Part shown: positions 8,277 to 16,043 of the stretch, one piece after another
Position numbering within the stretch: position 1 is the stretch's first letter
Layout: each line of letters opens with the position of its first letter
Assembly: GCA_003240775.1 (NCBI GenBank)
Contig: QFNI01000002.1
Span: 99,288-163,287 of the forward strand
Direction: 5' to 3'
Length of the DNA: 64,000 nt
From: Mesorhizobium amorphae
GTDB lineage: Bacteria > Pseudomonadota > Alphaproteobacteria > Rhizobiales > Rhizobiaceae
Notes under the pieces: generated by a model
What the model saw: the letters and a program-made list of their open reading frames with translations, nothing else
Told to the model about the DNA's origin: nothing
The model's database searches: none
Position numbers and translations under genes: made by a program

Positions 8277-11086
8277 GCTTCCTGCCGCTTTCCTTCGGTT
8301 TTGCGCCAGTGCTGTTTGGGCTGCTCGCGCTGCCCGTGATCTGGTGGCTGCTGCGGCTCACGCCGCCGCGCCCACAGGTGGAGGTGTTCCCGCCGCTCAA
8401 GGTGCTCGCTGGCGTGCTCAAGCGCGAGGAGACGCCGCATCGCAGCCCGTGGTGGCTCACTCTCCTGCGCCTGGTGCTTGCGGCCCTGGTGATCCTGGCG
8501 TTGGCCGAGCCCGTGTGGAACCCGCGCGAGCGCGTGGCAACCGATGGGCATCCGCTCGCCATCGTCGTGGACAATGGCTGGTCGACCGGGCCCGACTGGA
8601 GCAACCGGGTGGCGGCCGCCGAGCGACTGATCGCGGACGCGAACGAGGCCGGAGCGCCCATCGTTCTTGCCTTCACCGCCGAAGCGGACAACACCGAGAT
8701 AGGCCCCTTCGATGCCGACACGGCGTTGGACCGCCTAGCCGCAGCCGAGCCCCGCCCGGTGCCGGGCGACCGTCTCGCTACCTATTCCCGTGCCGCCGCA
8801 GCTCTGCCCGAGAACGCTCAGGCGACCGTTGCACTTCTGACGGACGGCTTGGCGACGGCCGAAGACGAACAAGCGTTTCAGGCGATCCTTGGCGCCAAGG
8901 CCGGGCGCCTGGTCTGGGCATCGCCCGAGCGCTTCGCGGCACTCGGTCTGACGGGTGCGGAGAACGAGGTCGAAGGCCTGCGTGTGACGGCCGTGCGCGC
9001 GGCCGACCCCGCGCCCCGCCAAGCGCAAGTGGGTGCGTTTGATGAGCGCGGGCGGCGGATCGCGGATGCGACGGTCAGCTTCGCGCCGGGCGAGACGAAT
9101 GGCGAAGCGCTGATCGCTGTGCCGTTCGAGCTTCGCAACGATTTCGCGGCACTGCGCATCGACGGTGAGCCGCAGGCGGCTGCCGTGCGCGTGCTCGATG
9201 AAAACGACAAGCGCCGCCGCGTCGGCCTCCTCAGCCAGGCGGAGGCAGATGGCGCGCAGCCGCTGCTCTCGCCGCTCTACTACATCCGCCGTGCGCTCGC
9301 GCCATTCGCCGATCTGGTCGAGCCCTCCTCGCCCGATCTCGCCCAGGCGATCCCCCAGATCCTCGAGCGCAATCCCGCGATGATCGTGATGGCCGATGTC
9401 GGCACCATCCCCGACACGCAACGCGAGGCGCTGGAGGAGTGGGTCAGCCAGGGCGGCACCCTCCTGCGCTTCGCCGGCTCGCGGCTTGCTGCCGCGGGCG
9501 ACGACCAAGCGCTTCTGCCCGTACGGCTGCGGTTGGGCGAGCGCGCGCTCGGCGGATCGCTTTCCTGGACGGAGCCGCAGCCGGTTGCGCCCTTCCCCGC
9601 GACTGGGCCATTCGCCGGCCTGCCCGCGCCGCAAGACGTGAATGTGTCCCGCCAAGTTCTGGCCGAGCCGGGCATCGACATCGCCGAGCGCACCTGGGCG
9701 AGCCTGGCTGACGGCACACCGCTCGTGACCGGCGCGCGCGAAGGTCGTGGAACGGTTGCACTCTTTCACGTGACGCCTGAGGCCACGTGGTCGAACCTGC
9801 CGATTTCCGGCTCCTTCGTGGAGATGCTGCGCCGGGTGGTGCAGCTTTCGCGCAACCAGGGAACGGCAGCCGCAGCAGCCGGCGAACAGGCGCCCGCGCT
9901 CCGCCCTTTCCGGATGATCGCGCGCGACGGAGCGCTCGTGCCGCCCGGCCCCGAAGCGCGGCCGCTTGTTCCGGGTGCGACCGCGGTCACCCTCACCAAC
10001 CCACCGGGGCTCTATGGCGGAGAGGAAGGCGTTCTCGCGCACAATCTGCTCGGCTCCGACGCACGCTTCGATGCCATCGCCCGCCCCGCCTCCCCCTTGC
10101 CGGTGACCGAGATGACCTATGCCGTGGACGGCTCGCTTCCGCTGAAAGCGCCCTTCCTGCTCGCAGCCCTCGTGCTTCTGGTGGTCGACACGCTGGTGAT
10201 GTTGCTGCTCGGCGGTGCGCTGGGCAGGTTGCTCGCCCGCAAGTCGCGGAGTGTGACGGCCGCCGTGGCCACAGTGCTTCTCGCGTTCGGCCTCATCGGA
10301 ACGATGCCGCTCGATGCACGCGCGCAGGATGCGAAGCCGGGCGATGCGGAGGCCATCGCCGCGATCGCCCAGACGCGACTCGCTTATGTGGTGACGGGCG
10401 ATGCGGCCGTGGACAATATCTCCAAGGCGGGCCTCGAAGGTCTCACGCGCTTTCTTCTCGACAAGACCGCGCTTGAGCCGGCCGAGCCGGTCGGCGTGGA
10501 CATCGCGTCCGACGAACTCGCCTTTTACCCGCTGATCTACTGGCCGGTGGATGCGTCCGCTGCCATGCCCGAGCAGGCGGCGATCGCGCGGGTCGACGCC
10601 TACATGCGCGAGGGCGGCACGGTGCTGTTCGATACCCGCGACCAGTTCACCGGCGATCTTGGAACGGGAAGCGCTGCCAACGACCGCTTGCGCGACATCC
10701 TGGCCGATCTCAACGTACCCCCGCTCGAGCCCGTGCCGGAAGACCACGTGCTGACCAAGTCCTTCTTCATCCTGAACAGCTTTCCCGGCCGCTATGCCGG
10801 CAGCCCGCTCTGGGTGGAAGCGGCGCTCGATGCGCAGTCTAGCGGCGACCGACCAGTGCGTACGGGCGACGGCGTTTCGCCCATCATGATCACCGGCAAC
10901 GACCTGGCCGGCGCCTGGGCCGAGGACGCGTCGGGCGCACCGCTCTTGCCCACCGTTCCCGACGATCCCATGCAGCGCGTCTATGCGATGCGCGCGGGCG
11001 TCAACATCGTGATGTACATGCTTACCGGAAACTACAAGTCCGACCAGGTGCACGTGCCAGCCTTGCTTGAAAGGCTCGGCCAATGA
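8273..11086 (+). CDS. BatA-like membrane protein with C-terminal DUF4159
   Basis: Large 937-aa protein. The N-terminus has two membrane segments (about 7-25 and 58-76) of the BatA/aerotolerance-regulator type, followed by a VWA-like region in which the MIDAS is degenerate (VVDNGWS instead of DxSxS). A membrane pair lies near 625-665, and a C-terminal domain of about 250 residues resembles DUF4159 (FDTRDQFTGDLG, FPGRYAGSPLWVE). Start is TTG at 8273, supported by CGGAGG 6 nt upstream. Probably anchors the MoxR/DUF58 pair at the inner membrane, with the C-terminal domain in the periplasm (inference). Confidence 0.88.
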   Translation: MSFLPLSFGFAPVLFGLLALPVIWWLLRLTPPRPQVEVFPPLKVLAGVLKREETPHRSPWWLTLLRLVLAALVILALAEPVWNPRERVATDGHPLAIVVDNGWSTGPDWSNRVAAAERLIADANEAGAPIVLAFTAEADNTEIGPFDADTALDRLAAAEPRPVPGDRLATYSRAAAALPENAQATVALLTDGLATAEDEQAFQAILGAKAGRLVWASPERFAALGLTGAENEVEGLRVTAVRAADPAPRQAQVGAFDERGRRIADATVSFAPGETNGEALIAVPFELRNDFAALRIDGEPQAAAVRVLDENDKRRRVGLLSQAEADGAQPLLSPLYYIRRALAPFADLVEPSSPDLAQAIPQILERNPAMIVMADVGTIPDTQREALEEWVSQGGTLLRFAGSRLAAAGDDQALLPVRLRLGERALGGSLSWTEPQPVAPFPATGPFAGLPAPQDVNVSRQVLAEPGIDIAERTWASLADGTPLVTGAREGRGTVALFHVTPEATWSNLPISGSFVEMLRRVVQLSRNQGTAAAAAGEQAPALRPFRMIARDGALVPPGPEARPLVPGATAVTLTNPPGLYGGEEGVLAHNLLGSDARFDAIARPASPLPVTEMTYAVDGSLPLKAPFLLAALVLLVVDTLVMLLLGGALGRLLARKSRSVTAAVATVLLAFGLIGTMPLDARAQDAKPGDAEAIAAIAQTRLAYVVTGDAAVDNISKAGLEGLTRFLLDKTALEPAEPVGVDIASDELAFYPLIYWPVDASAAMPEQAAIARVDAYMREGGTVLFDTRDQFTGDLGTGSAANDRLRDILADLNVPPLEPVPEDHVLTKSFFILNSFPGRYAGSPLWVEAALDAQSSGDRPVRTGDGVSPIMITGNDLAGAWAEDASGAPLLPTVPDDPMQRVYAMRAGVNIVMYMLTGNYKSDQVHVPALLERLGQ

Positions 11087-13140
11087 GCGCCGCGCACTGG
11101 TCGATCAATTTCGAGCCGCTTTTGCCCTGGCTCTGGCTGATCGCAGCACTGGCGCTGATGACCGTGCTTGCGGTGGTTGGGCTGGCACTGCGCACGCGCG
11201 GTGCCTGGGTGCGCGCTGTGGCGTTCGCCGCGCTCGCCGCAGCCCTTCTCGACCCGGTTTTGCTGGACGAGCAGCGCGAGCCACTGAAGAGCGTGGTTGC
11301 GGTCGTGGTGGACCGCTCGCAGAGCCAGGAGATCGGCGAGCGGCCGAGCCAGACGGATCGGGCACTCGCCGAAGTGCGCGAGAAGCTCGGCCGCTTCAAC
11401 CAGTTCGACCTCCGCGTGGTGGAAACCGGGCAGGCCGATGCCGGCGAGGAGCGCACGGAGACGCGGCTCTTCTCCGCTCTCGACGGCGCGCTGCGCGACG
11501 TGCCGGAGTCCCGCATCGGCGGTGCGGTGCTGATCACCGATGGCCAGGTGCACGACATTCCCCAGGTGGGCACCCTGCCCGCGCCCGTGCACGCCCTGAT
11601 CACGGGCGAGGAAGGCGAACGTGACCGGCGCATCCGCTTCGAGGAAGCACCACGCTTCGGCCTCGTGGGCAAACCGTTGGAGCTTTCCTACCGCGTGCTC
11701 GCCAGCGGCGGCGAGACGGGCACCGTGGATGTGCGCGTCACCGTCAACGGCGACCCCGTCGCCACCGCGCGCGCGCAGATCGGCGAGCGCATGCCGCTTC
11801 AGATCACCGTGCCGAATGCCGGCCGCAACATCGTGGAGCTGTCGATACCCGGCGGCGAAGGCGAGCTCACCGATGCCAACAACCGCGCCATCGCCATCCT
11901 CGACGGCATCCGCGAGAACCTTCGCGTGCTGCTCGTCTCGGGCGAGCCCCATGCAGGCGAGCGCACTTGGCGCAATCTCCTGAAGTCCGACGCATCGGTG
12001 GACCTCGTGCACTTCACCATCCTTCGCCCGCCCGAGAAGCAGGACGGCACGCCGATCAACGAGCTGTCGCTGATCGCCTTCCCCACGCGCGAACTGTTCG
12101 TGGAGAAGATCAATGACTTCGACCTCATCATCTTCGACCGCTACCAGCACCGCGACGTGCTTCCGATCCTCTACTACGACTACATCGCCGAATATGTGGA
12201 GAAGGGCGGCGCGCTCCTGATCGCGGCGGGCCCCGAATATGCCGGCGAGCAATCGATCGCGCGCACGCCGCTGATCGGCGCCCTCCCTGCCCTGCCGACG
12301 GGCGAAGTGGTGGACCAAGCCTTTTATCCCCGCTTGACCGATCTCGGCGCGCGCCATCCCGTCACTCGCGGCCTCGATGGCTCGAATTCCGAGCCCCCGC
12401 GCTGGAGTCGCTGGTTTCGCATGATCGGCGTTGACCAGCCCGAGGGTGAGGCCGTGCTGAAGGGAGCGGACGACCGCCCGCTCCTGCTTCTCGACCGCCG
12501 CGGCGAAGGGCGTGTCGGGATGCTGCTGTCTGACCAGGGCTGGCTGTGGTCGCGCGGCTTCGAGGGCGGGGGGCCGGATGTCCAACTCTACCGCCGCATC
12601 GCCCATTGGCTGATGAAGGAGCCCGAACTGGAAGAGGAACGCCTCACAGCCGATGGCCGGGGCATGATCCTCGAGATCGAGCGCCAGACGATGGCGGACG
12701 AGGCCGGCCCTACCCGCGTGATCTCGCCTTCGGGCCGCGCTTTCGACGTGCCGCTCACGCCAGCTGGCCCCGGCCAGTTCCGCGGCTCGGTGGAAACCAA
12801 AGAGGTTGGTCTTTACCAAGTCGGCAACGGCGATCTTTCCACGCTCGCTCATGTTGGTCCGATCAACGCTCCCGAGTTCCAGGGCGTGGTGTCGACGCCC
12901 GATCTCGTGCGCGAGACGGCGGAAGCCAGCGGGGGACTGGTGCAGCGCGTGTCGGCGGGCGTGCCTGACATCGTGCCCGTGCGCGACGAAGCGAACGGTG
13001 GATCGAGCCGCATGGGTCTCAAGACCACGGACGACAGCGTGCTTCAAGCCGTCAACCGCGTGCCGCTCTTCGCAGGCTTTTTGGGCCTCGGCCTGATGCT
13101 GCTGGCACTCGGCGGGATGTGGTACCGCGAGGGACGGTAG
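11083..13140 (+). CDS. Large membrane protein, VWA/glutamine-amidotransferase-like fold
   Basis: Protein of 685 aa starting in the ATGA overlap with the preceding gene. It has membrane segments at about 15-35 and 44-60 and one at the very C-terminus (about 660-680), with a large domain between. The first part carries D77-x-S79-x-S81 (VVVDRSQSQ), a MIDAS-like motif; the middle (LLVSGEPHAGERTWRNLL, IIFDRYQHR, LLIAAGPEYAG) looks like the catalytically dead glutamine-amidotransferase-like domain often annotated in this family. No function is known. Fourth and last gene of the MoxR operon. Confidence 0.85.
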   Translation: MSAAHWSINFEPLLPWLWLIAALALMTVLAVVGLALRTRGAWVRAVAFAALAAALLDPVLLDEQREPLKSVVAVVVDRSQSQEIGERPSQTDRALAEVREKLGRFNQFDLRVVETGQADAGEERTETRLFSALDGALRDVPESRIGGAVLITDGQVHDIPQVGTLPAPVHALITGEEGERDRRIRFEEAPRFGLVGKPLELSYRVLASGGETGTVDVRVTVNGDPVATARAQIGERMPLQITVPNAGRNIVELSIPGGEGELTDANNRAIAILDGIRENLRVLLVSGEPHAGERTWRNLLKSDASVDLVHFTILRPPEKQDGTPINELSLIAFPTRELFVEKINDFDLIIFDRYQHRDVLPILYYDYIAEYVEKGGALLIAAGPEYAGEQSIARTPLIGALPALPTGEVVDQAFYPRLTDLGARHPVTRGLDGSNSEPPRWSRWFRMIGVDQPEGEAVLKGADDRPLLLLDRRGEGRVGMLLSDQGWLWSRGFEGGGPDVQLYRRIAHWLMKEPELEEERLTADGRGMILEIERQTMADEAGPTRVISPSGRAFDVPLTPAGPGQFRGSVETKEVGLYQVGNGDLSTLAHVGPINAPEFQGVVSTPDLVRETAEASGGLVQRVSAGVPDIVPVRDEANGGSSRMGLKTTDDSVLQAVNRVPLFAGFLGLGLMLLALGGMWYREGR

Positions 13141-13196
13141 ATCCCGCCTCCTCGTCTTCGCGCCTGGGGAACGGGAGACTCGCAGCCAACCCAAGT

Positions 13197-13226
13197 AAAA
13201 AGCGGCGCCATTCGGCGCCGCTTTCT
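13197..13226 (-). terminator. Bidirectional terminator between MoxR operon and hsp20
   Basis: Eleven-base-pair perfect stem (13199-13209 with 13214-13224) around ATTC. Read on the minus strand it ends in TTTTT just after the hsp20 stop; on the plus strand the tail is TTTCTC. It lies between two convergent genes and probably serves both. Confidence 0.85.
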
Positions 13227-13248
13227 CATTTCATTCCCGTCCGGTCGC

Positions 13249-13713
13249 TTAGGCGGCGTGCGCCTCGATCTGCTTGGCCTCGTTGGCCGCAGCCGAGATA
13301 GCAATCTTGCGGGGCTTCATCTCCTCGGGGATATTCCGCTTGAGATCGACATAGAGCAGGCCGTTCTTCAGCGTGGCGCCCGTCACCTCGACATGGTCAG
13401 CAAGCTGGAAGCGGCGCTCGAAGGCCCGCGCGGCGATGCCGCGATACAGGGTCTCGGTGCCCTCCTCCTTCTCGTCCTTGCGCTCGCCCTTCACGGTCAG
13501 CACGTTGCGGTGTGCCTCGAGCGAGATGTCGGTATCGGAGAAGCCGGCCACCGCCATCGAGATGCGGTAGGCATCGGGGCCCGTGCGCTCGATGTTGTAA
13601 GGGGGATAGCTGTTCTGTGCACCCTCAGGCGAGCCCAGGCTGTCCAGCATGGTGAAGAGCCGGTCGAATCCGACGGTGGAGCGATAAAGCGGGGAAAAAT
13701 CGACGTGACGCAT
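13249..13713 (-). CDS. Small heat-shock protein, Hsp20/IbpA family
   Basis: ATP-independent holdase that binds unfolding proteins. The 154-aa product starts MRHVDFSPLYRSTVGFDRLF, the standard beginning of rhizobial IbpA-type proteins. An alpha-crystallin domain follows at about 32-125 (YNIERTGPDAYRISMAVAGF, NVLTVKGERK, GIAARAFERRFQLADHV) with a short tail. The start at 13713 is preferred because GGAGA lies 8 nt upstream; an ATG at 13728 has no Shine-Dalgarno. Its leader looks like a ROSE thermometer and a sigma-32-like promoter lies above it. Confidence 0.93.
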   Translation of the reverse strand: MRHVDFSPLYRSTVGFDRLFTMLDSLGSPEGAQNSYPPYNIERTGPDAYRISMAVAGFSDTDISLEAHRNVLTVKGERKDEKEEGTETLYRGIAARAFERRFQLADHVEVTGATLKNGLLYVDLKRNIPEEMKPRKIAISAAANEAKQIEAHAA

Positions 13714-13816
13714 GATGATGTTCTCCATGGAGCAACAAAGTTCGCGTTTGCACTTCGTGGGACACCCGTTTCGGCGTGACCGGGGAAGCACAGCGGCCCC
13801 GTTGATCGGCAACCGC
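13714..13816 (-). promoter_or_regulatory. ROSE-like RNA thermometer in hsp20 leader
   Basis: The minus-strand leader ends in a hairpin in which TTGCTCC (13729-13735 on the plus-strand numbering) faces the Shine-Dalgarno GGAGAA (13721-13726): UU pairs AA, one G is bulged, and CUCC pairs GGAG. A UUGCU facing the ribosome site with a bulged G is the hallmark of ROSE elements, which open on heating and allow hsp translation. Upstream GC-rich arms (for example GGGG and CCCC around 13777-13795) could form the extra stems. The length from the predicted promoter, about 103 nt, fits the class. Confidence 0.72.
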
Positions 13817-13823
13817 AGAGCTA

Positions 13824-13852
13824 AGTTGGTGATGGCTCTTGCGCCGTTCAAG
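13824..13852 (-). promoter_or_regulatory. Putative RpoH (sigma-32) promoter of hsp20
   Basis: On the minus strand CTTGAA (13847-13852) is followed after 17 nt by CCAACT (13824-13829), close to the alphaproteobacterial heat-shock pattern CTTGAA and CCATAT. Predicted transcription start is near 13817. A perfect 13-bp palindrome, TTCTTGGCAAGAA at 13858-13870, sits just upstream and could bind a protein. Confidence 0.5.
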
Positions 13853-13870
13853 ACCTCTTCTTGGCAAGAA

Positions 13871-14124
13871 GTGCCGCGAAAATGAACCGCAGGTGAACCG
13901 GGCGGTGGGCAAGCGTTCAGATGCCTTGCCCTAGAAGGAGCGCATCTTCTTGGTCGGCGGCTCTCGGCAAGCCGCTGGTGGAAGAGCGGTTCCGGGTGCC
14001 ATGTCCCTTCCGCCCGGTGCTGCTAGGGGTCGGAGATGCTTTTTCCGGAGCATCTTCGGCCCCGCCTCTTTTGCGCGAGGCTTCCAGCCTTTAGATTGGG
14101 CTGCCCGACGAAGGCCTCACACCC
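13871..14124. other. Intergenic region upstream of alpha/beta hydrolase
   Basis: No convincing gene. It holds one clear hairpin: AGATGCT (14034-14040) and AGCATCT (14049-14055), 7-bp arms around an 8-nt loop, without a T-run, about 70 nt before the hydrolase start. The promoter for the hydrolase must lie here but I cannot assign it. Confidence 0.5.
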
Positions 14125-15081
14125 GTGCTCAACCCCGTTCAGCCCGTTCTCTTCGAGACGCAAGCCAACCCGATCCCGCCGGGGACCGAGGGTGGACACG
14201 TGCGCGACCGCGGCGGCAAGCGTATCCGCTATGCGCTGGTGCCGACCGATTCCGCCACGCCGCGCGGCACGGTTCTGGTGCTGCCCGGACGCAACGAGGC
14301 CATCGAGAAGTACTGGGAGACTGCGCGCGACCTTTCGCGCCGCGGCTTCTGCGCGCTGATTCTGGATTGGCGCGGCCAGGGCGGCTCCGACCGCCTGCTG
14401 CGCGATGCCGAACGTGGCTATGTGCAGGACTTCGCCCATTACGTGGACGATCTCCGCATCGTGTTCGACGAGGTGGCGCTGCCGCGTGCGCCCGCGCCCT
14501 TCTTCGTGCTGGGTCATTCCACCGGCTCGCTGGTCGCGCTTTTGGCGGCGCCGTTGTTCGGCGGCGAGATCCGTCGCATGGTGCTCGGCTCTGCCCTTCT
14601 CCAGATTTCCGGTTTCTCGCTCGCCCATCCCGGCATCCGCCGCCTGTCGCGTGTCGTCTCGGGGATGGGGCTGGGGAGGCTGTATCTCGGTGGGGGCCCG
14701 CGCCGCGGCCGCGAACTTTCTTTCGCGCGCAACCCGCTGACCCATGACGACAAGCGCTTCGCGCGCAACGTGGAGCTTCTGCACAGTCACCCGCAGCTCG
14801 GGCTCGGTGGTCCCACGGCTGCCTGGGTGCATGCGGCATGCGCCGCGATCGAGCGGGTGCACCAGCCCGAATTCATTTCCGCCATGCGCATTCCCACGCT
14901 GTTCGTGGCAGCCGGTGCCGACCGCATCGTCTCGTCGCGCGCCATTGAGGTCTATGCGCCGCGCCTGCGCGCGGGCGCACTGGTGACCATCGACGGCGCC
15001 TCCCACGAGCTTGCGCAGGAGTCGGACCATTTCCGCGAGCAGTGGCTGGCTGCCTTCGATGCCTTCGTGCCTGGCACCTAG
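14125..15081 (+). CDS. Alpha/beta hydrolase, lysophospholipase-like
   Basis: Serine hydrolase of 318 aa. The nucleophile elbow is GHSTGS (about residues 130-135). The oxyanion-side motif LVLPGRNEAIEKY and the DWRGQGGSD loop place it in the monoacylglycerol lipase/PldB-like group. Likely catalytic Asp and His lie near GADRIVSS and DGASHEL. Substrate unknown. Start is GTG at 14125. The stop interlocks with that of convergent hisN (15078-15081). Confidence 0.88.
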   Translation: MLNPVQPVLFETQANPIPPGTEGGHVRDRGGKRIRYALVPTDSATPRGTVLVLPGRNEAIEKYWETARDLSRRGFCALILDWRGQGGSDRLLRDAERGYVQDFAHYVDDLRIVFDEVALPRAPAPFFVLGHSTGSLVALLAAPLFGGEIRRMVLGSALLQISGFSLAHPGIRRLSRVVSGMGLGRLYLGGGPRRGRELSFARNPLTHDDKRFARNVELLHSHPQLGLGGPTAAWVHAACAAIERVHQPEFISAMRIPTLFVAAGADRIVSSRAIEVYAPRLRAGALVTIDGASHELAQESDHFREQWLAAFDAFVPGT

Positions 15082-15851
15082 GCGTTGAGCAGTTCCATCG
15101 CGGCCGCGTGAAGCTCGGCCGTCGCGGCCGCCAGCACCTGCCCACCGCCTTCCGCAGGCCCACCCTGCCAGTTCGTCACTTGGCCCCCGGCCTTTTCGAT
15201 GAGGGGAATGAGCGCCACGATGTCATAGGCCTGTAACCCGCTTTCGACCACGAGGTCGATGTTGCCTGATGCGAGCATGGCATAGGCGTAGCAATCCGTG
15301 CCGTAGCGCGCGAGGCGCACGCTGGCTTCCACGCGGTCATAGGCGCTTCGCTCGTCGGATCGGAAGATGCTCGGGGTCGTGGTGCAGAGCGTGGCATCGG
15401 CAAGCGAGGTCGTGTTCCGCGTCTGCAGGACCCTCGCCCCGCCGGGACCCTCGTAGCGCGCCTCGGCGCCTGCGGTAAAGAAGAGTTCGCCGGTGAAGGG
15501 TTGCGCCATCATCCCCTGCACCGCGTTACCCTCCTCCAGAAGCCCGACCAGCGTGCCCCAGAGCGGCAGCCCGGAAATGAAGGAGCGCGTGCCGTCGATG
15601 GGGTCGATCACCCAGACGTGGCGGCTTTCTAGCCGCTCGCCGCCCCATTCCTCGCCGAGGATCCCGTGTTCCGGGAACACCCCTTCGATCACCTCACGAA
15701 TCGCGCGCTCGGCCTCGCGGTCCGCTTCGGTGACGGGGTCGAACCCGCCGTCCACCTTGTTCGCCACCGCGCCGCCCCGGCGGAAACGCGGCAGGGTCTC
15801 GGCGGCGGCGGCGGCGGCGATCCGTCCAAACAGATCGGAAGGCAAATCCAT
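15078..15851 (-). CDS. hisN: Histidinol-phosphatase, inositol monophosphatase family
   Basis: Member of the Mg2+-dependent inositol monophosphatase superfamily, 257 aa. The metal sites are GEEWGGE (about 66-72), WVIDPIDGTRSF (about 79-90) and the late LQAYDIVALIPLIEKAGG. Alphaproteobacterial members of this length act as histidinol-phosphate phosphatase (HisN); myo-inositol-phosphate activity cannot be ruled out from sequence. A 17-bp palindrome lies 32 bp upstream of the start, over its probable promoter. Confidence 0.85.
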   Translation of the reverse strand: MDLPSDLFGRIAAAAAAETLPRFRRGGAVANKVDGGFDPVTEADREAERAIREVIEGVFPEHGILGEEWGGERLESRHVWVIDPIDGTRSFISGLPLWGTLVGLLEEGNAVQGMMAQPFTGELFFTAGAEARYEGPGGARVLQTRNTTSLADATLCTTTPSIFRSDERSAYDRVEASVRLARYGTDCYAYAMLASGNIDLVVESGLQAYDIVALIPLIEKAGGQVTNWQGGPAEGGGQVLAAATAELHAAAMELLNA

Positions 15852-15882
15852 GCGGCAATCTCCGTGGAAGCTCTGTGCAAGA

Positions 15883-15899
15883 TGCTCAAATTTTGAGCA
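15883..15899. promoter_or_regulatory. Perfect 17-bp palindrome upstream of hisN
   Basis: TGCTCAAATTTTGAGCA has 8-bp perfect arms around a central T. It lies 32 bp upstream of hisN, where the minus-strand -10 region is expected, so a repressor operator is plausible. The half-site TGCTCAA occurs again at 15935-15941 inside the promoter of the small RNA. No regulator is assigned. Confidence 0.55.
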
Positions 15900-15924
15900 A
15901 TGTTAGAAATTTCAGCAAACTAGG

Positions 15925-15953
15925 TTGACAGGGGTGCTCAACCGATTAGATTT
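15925..15953 (+). promoter_or_regulatory. Sigma-70 promoter of the small RNA
   Basis: TTGACA (15925-15930), 17-nt spacer, TAGATT (15948-15953). The perfect -35 box and a 4/6 -10 box place the transcription start at about 15960, exactly where the first RNA hairpin begins. The spacer contains TGCTCAA, a half-site of the palindrome at 15883. Confidence 0.7.
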
Positions 15954-15959
15954 GCCTTC

Positions 15960-16041
15960 GAACGGTTCGCCGTTCATGCCCTCCTTGGGCGTTTCCTCCC
16001 TAGACTTCGGCCGCGCCGTGAAAACGACGCGGTCTTTTTTT
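15960..16041 (+). ncRNA. Candidate anti-Shine-Dalgarno small RNA (alpha-r14-like)
   Basis: About 82 nt. Hairpin 1: GAACGG (15960-15965), UUCG loop, CCGUUC (15970-15975). Hairpin 2: GCCC (15978-15981), loop UCCUU, GGGC (15987-15990). Then a single-stranded stretch with UUUCCUCCCU (15992-16001). Hairpin 3 is a terminator stem, 16011-16019 with 16024-16032 and one mismatch, GAAA loop, then seven Ts (16035-16041). Exposed UCCUU and CCUCC segments are complementary to ribosome-binding sites, the design of the rhizobial alpha-r14 family of trans-acting RNAs. No coding frame is apparent. Family assignment is from recalled features. Confidence 0.75.
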
Positions 16042-16043
16042 GT

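Noticed and set aside
8735..11083. Very long minus-strand open frame (782 codons) opposite the DUF4159 gene
   Set aside because: No recognisable domain, composition rich in Arg, His and Gly as expected for the antisense of a high-GC gene, and the plus strand has clear domains and coupled starts.
11032..13194. Minus-strand open frame of 720 codons opposite the last gene of the MoxR operon
   Set aside because: Antisense shadow; the plus-strand protein has membrane segments and a VWA motif and overlaps its neighbour by ATGA.
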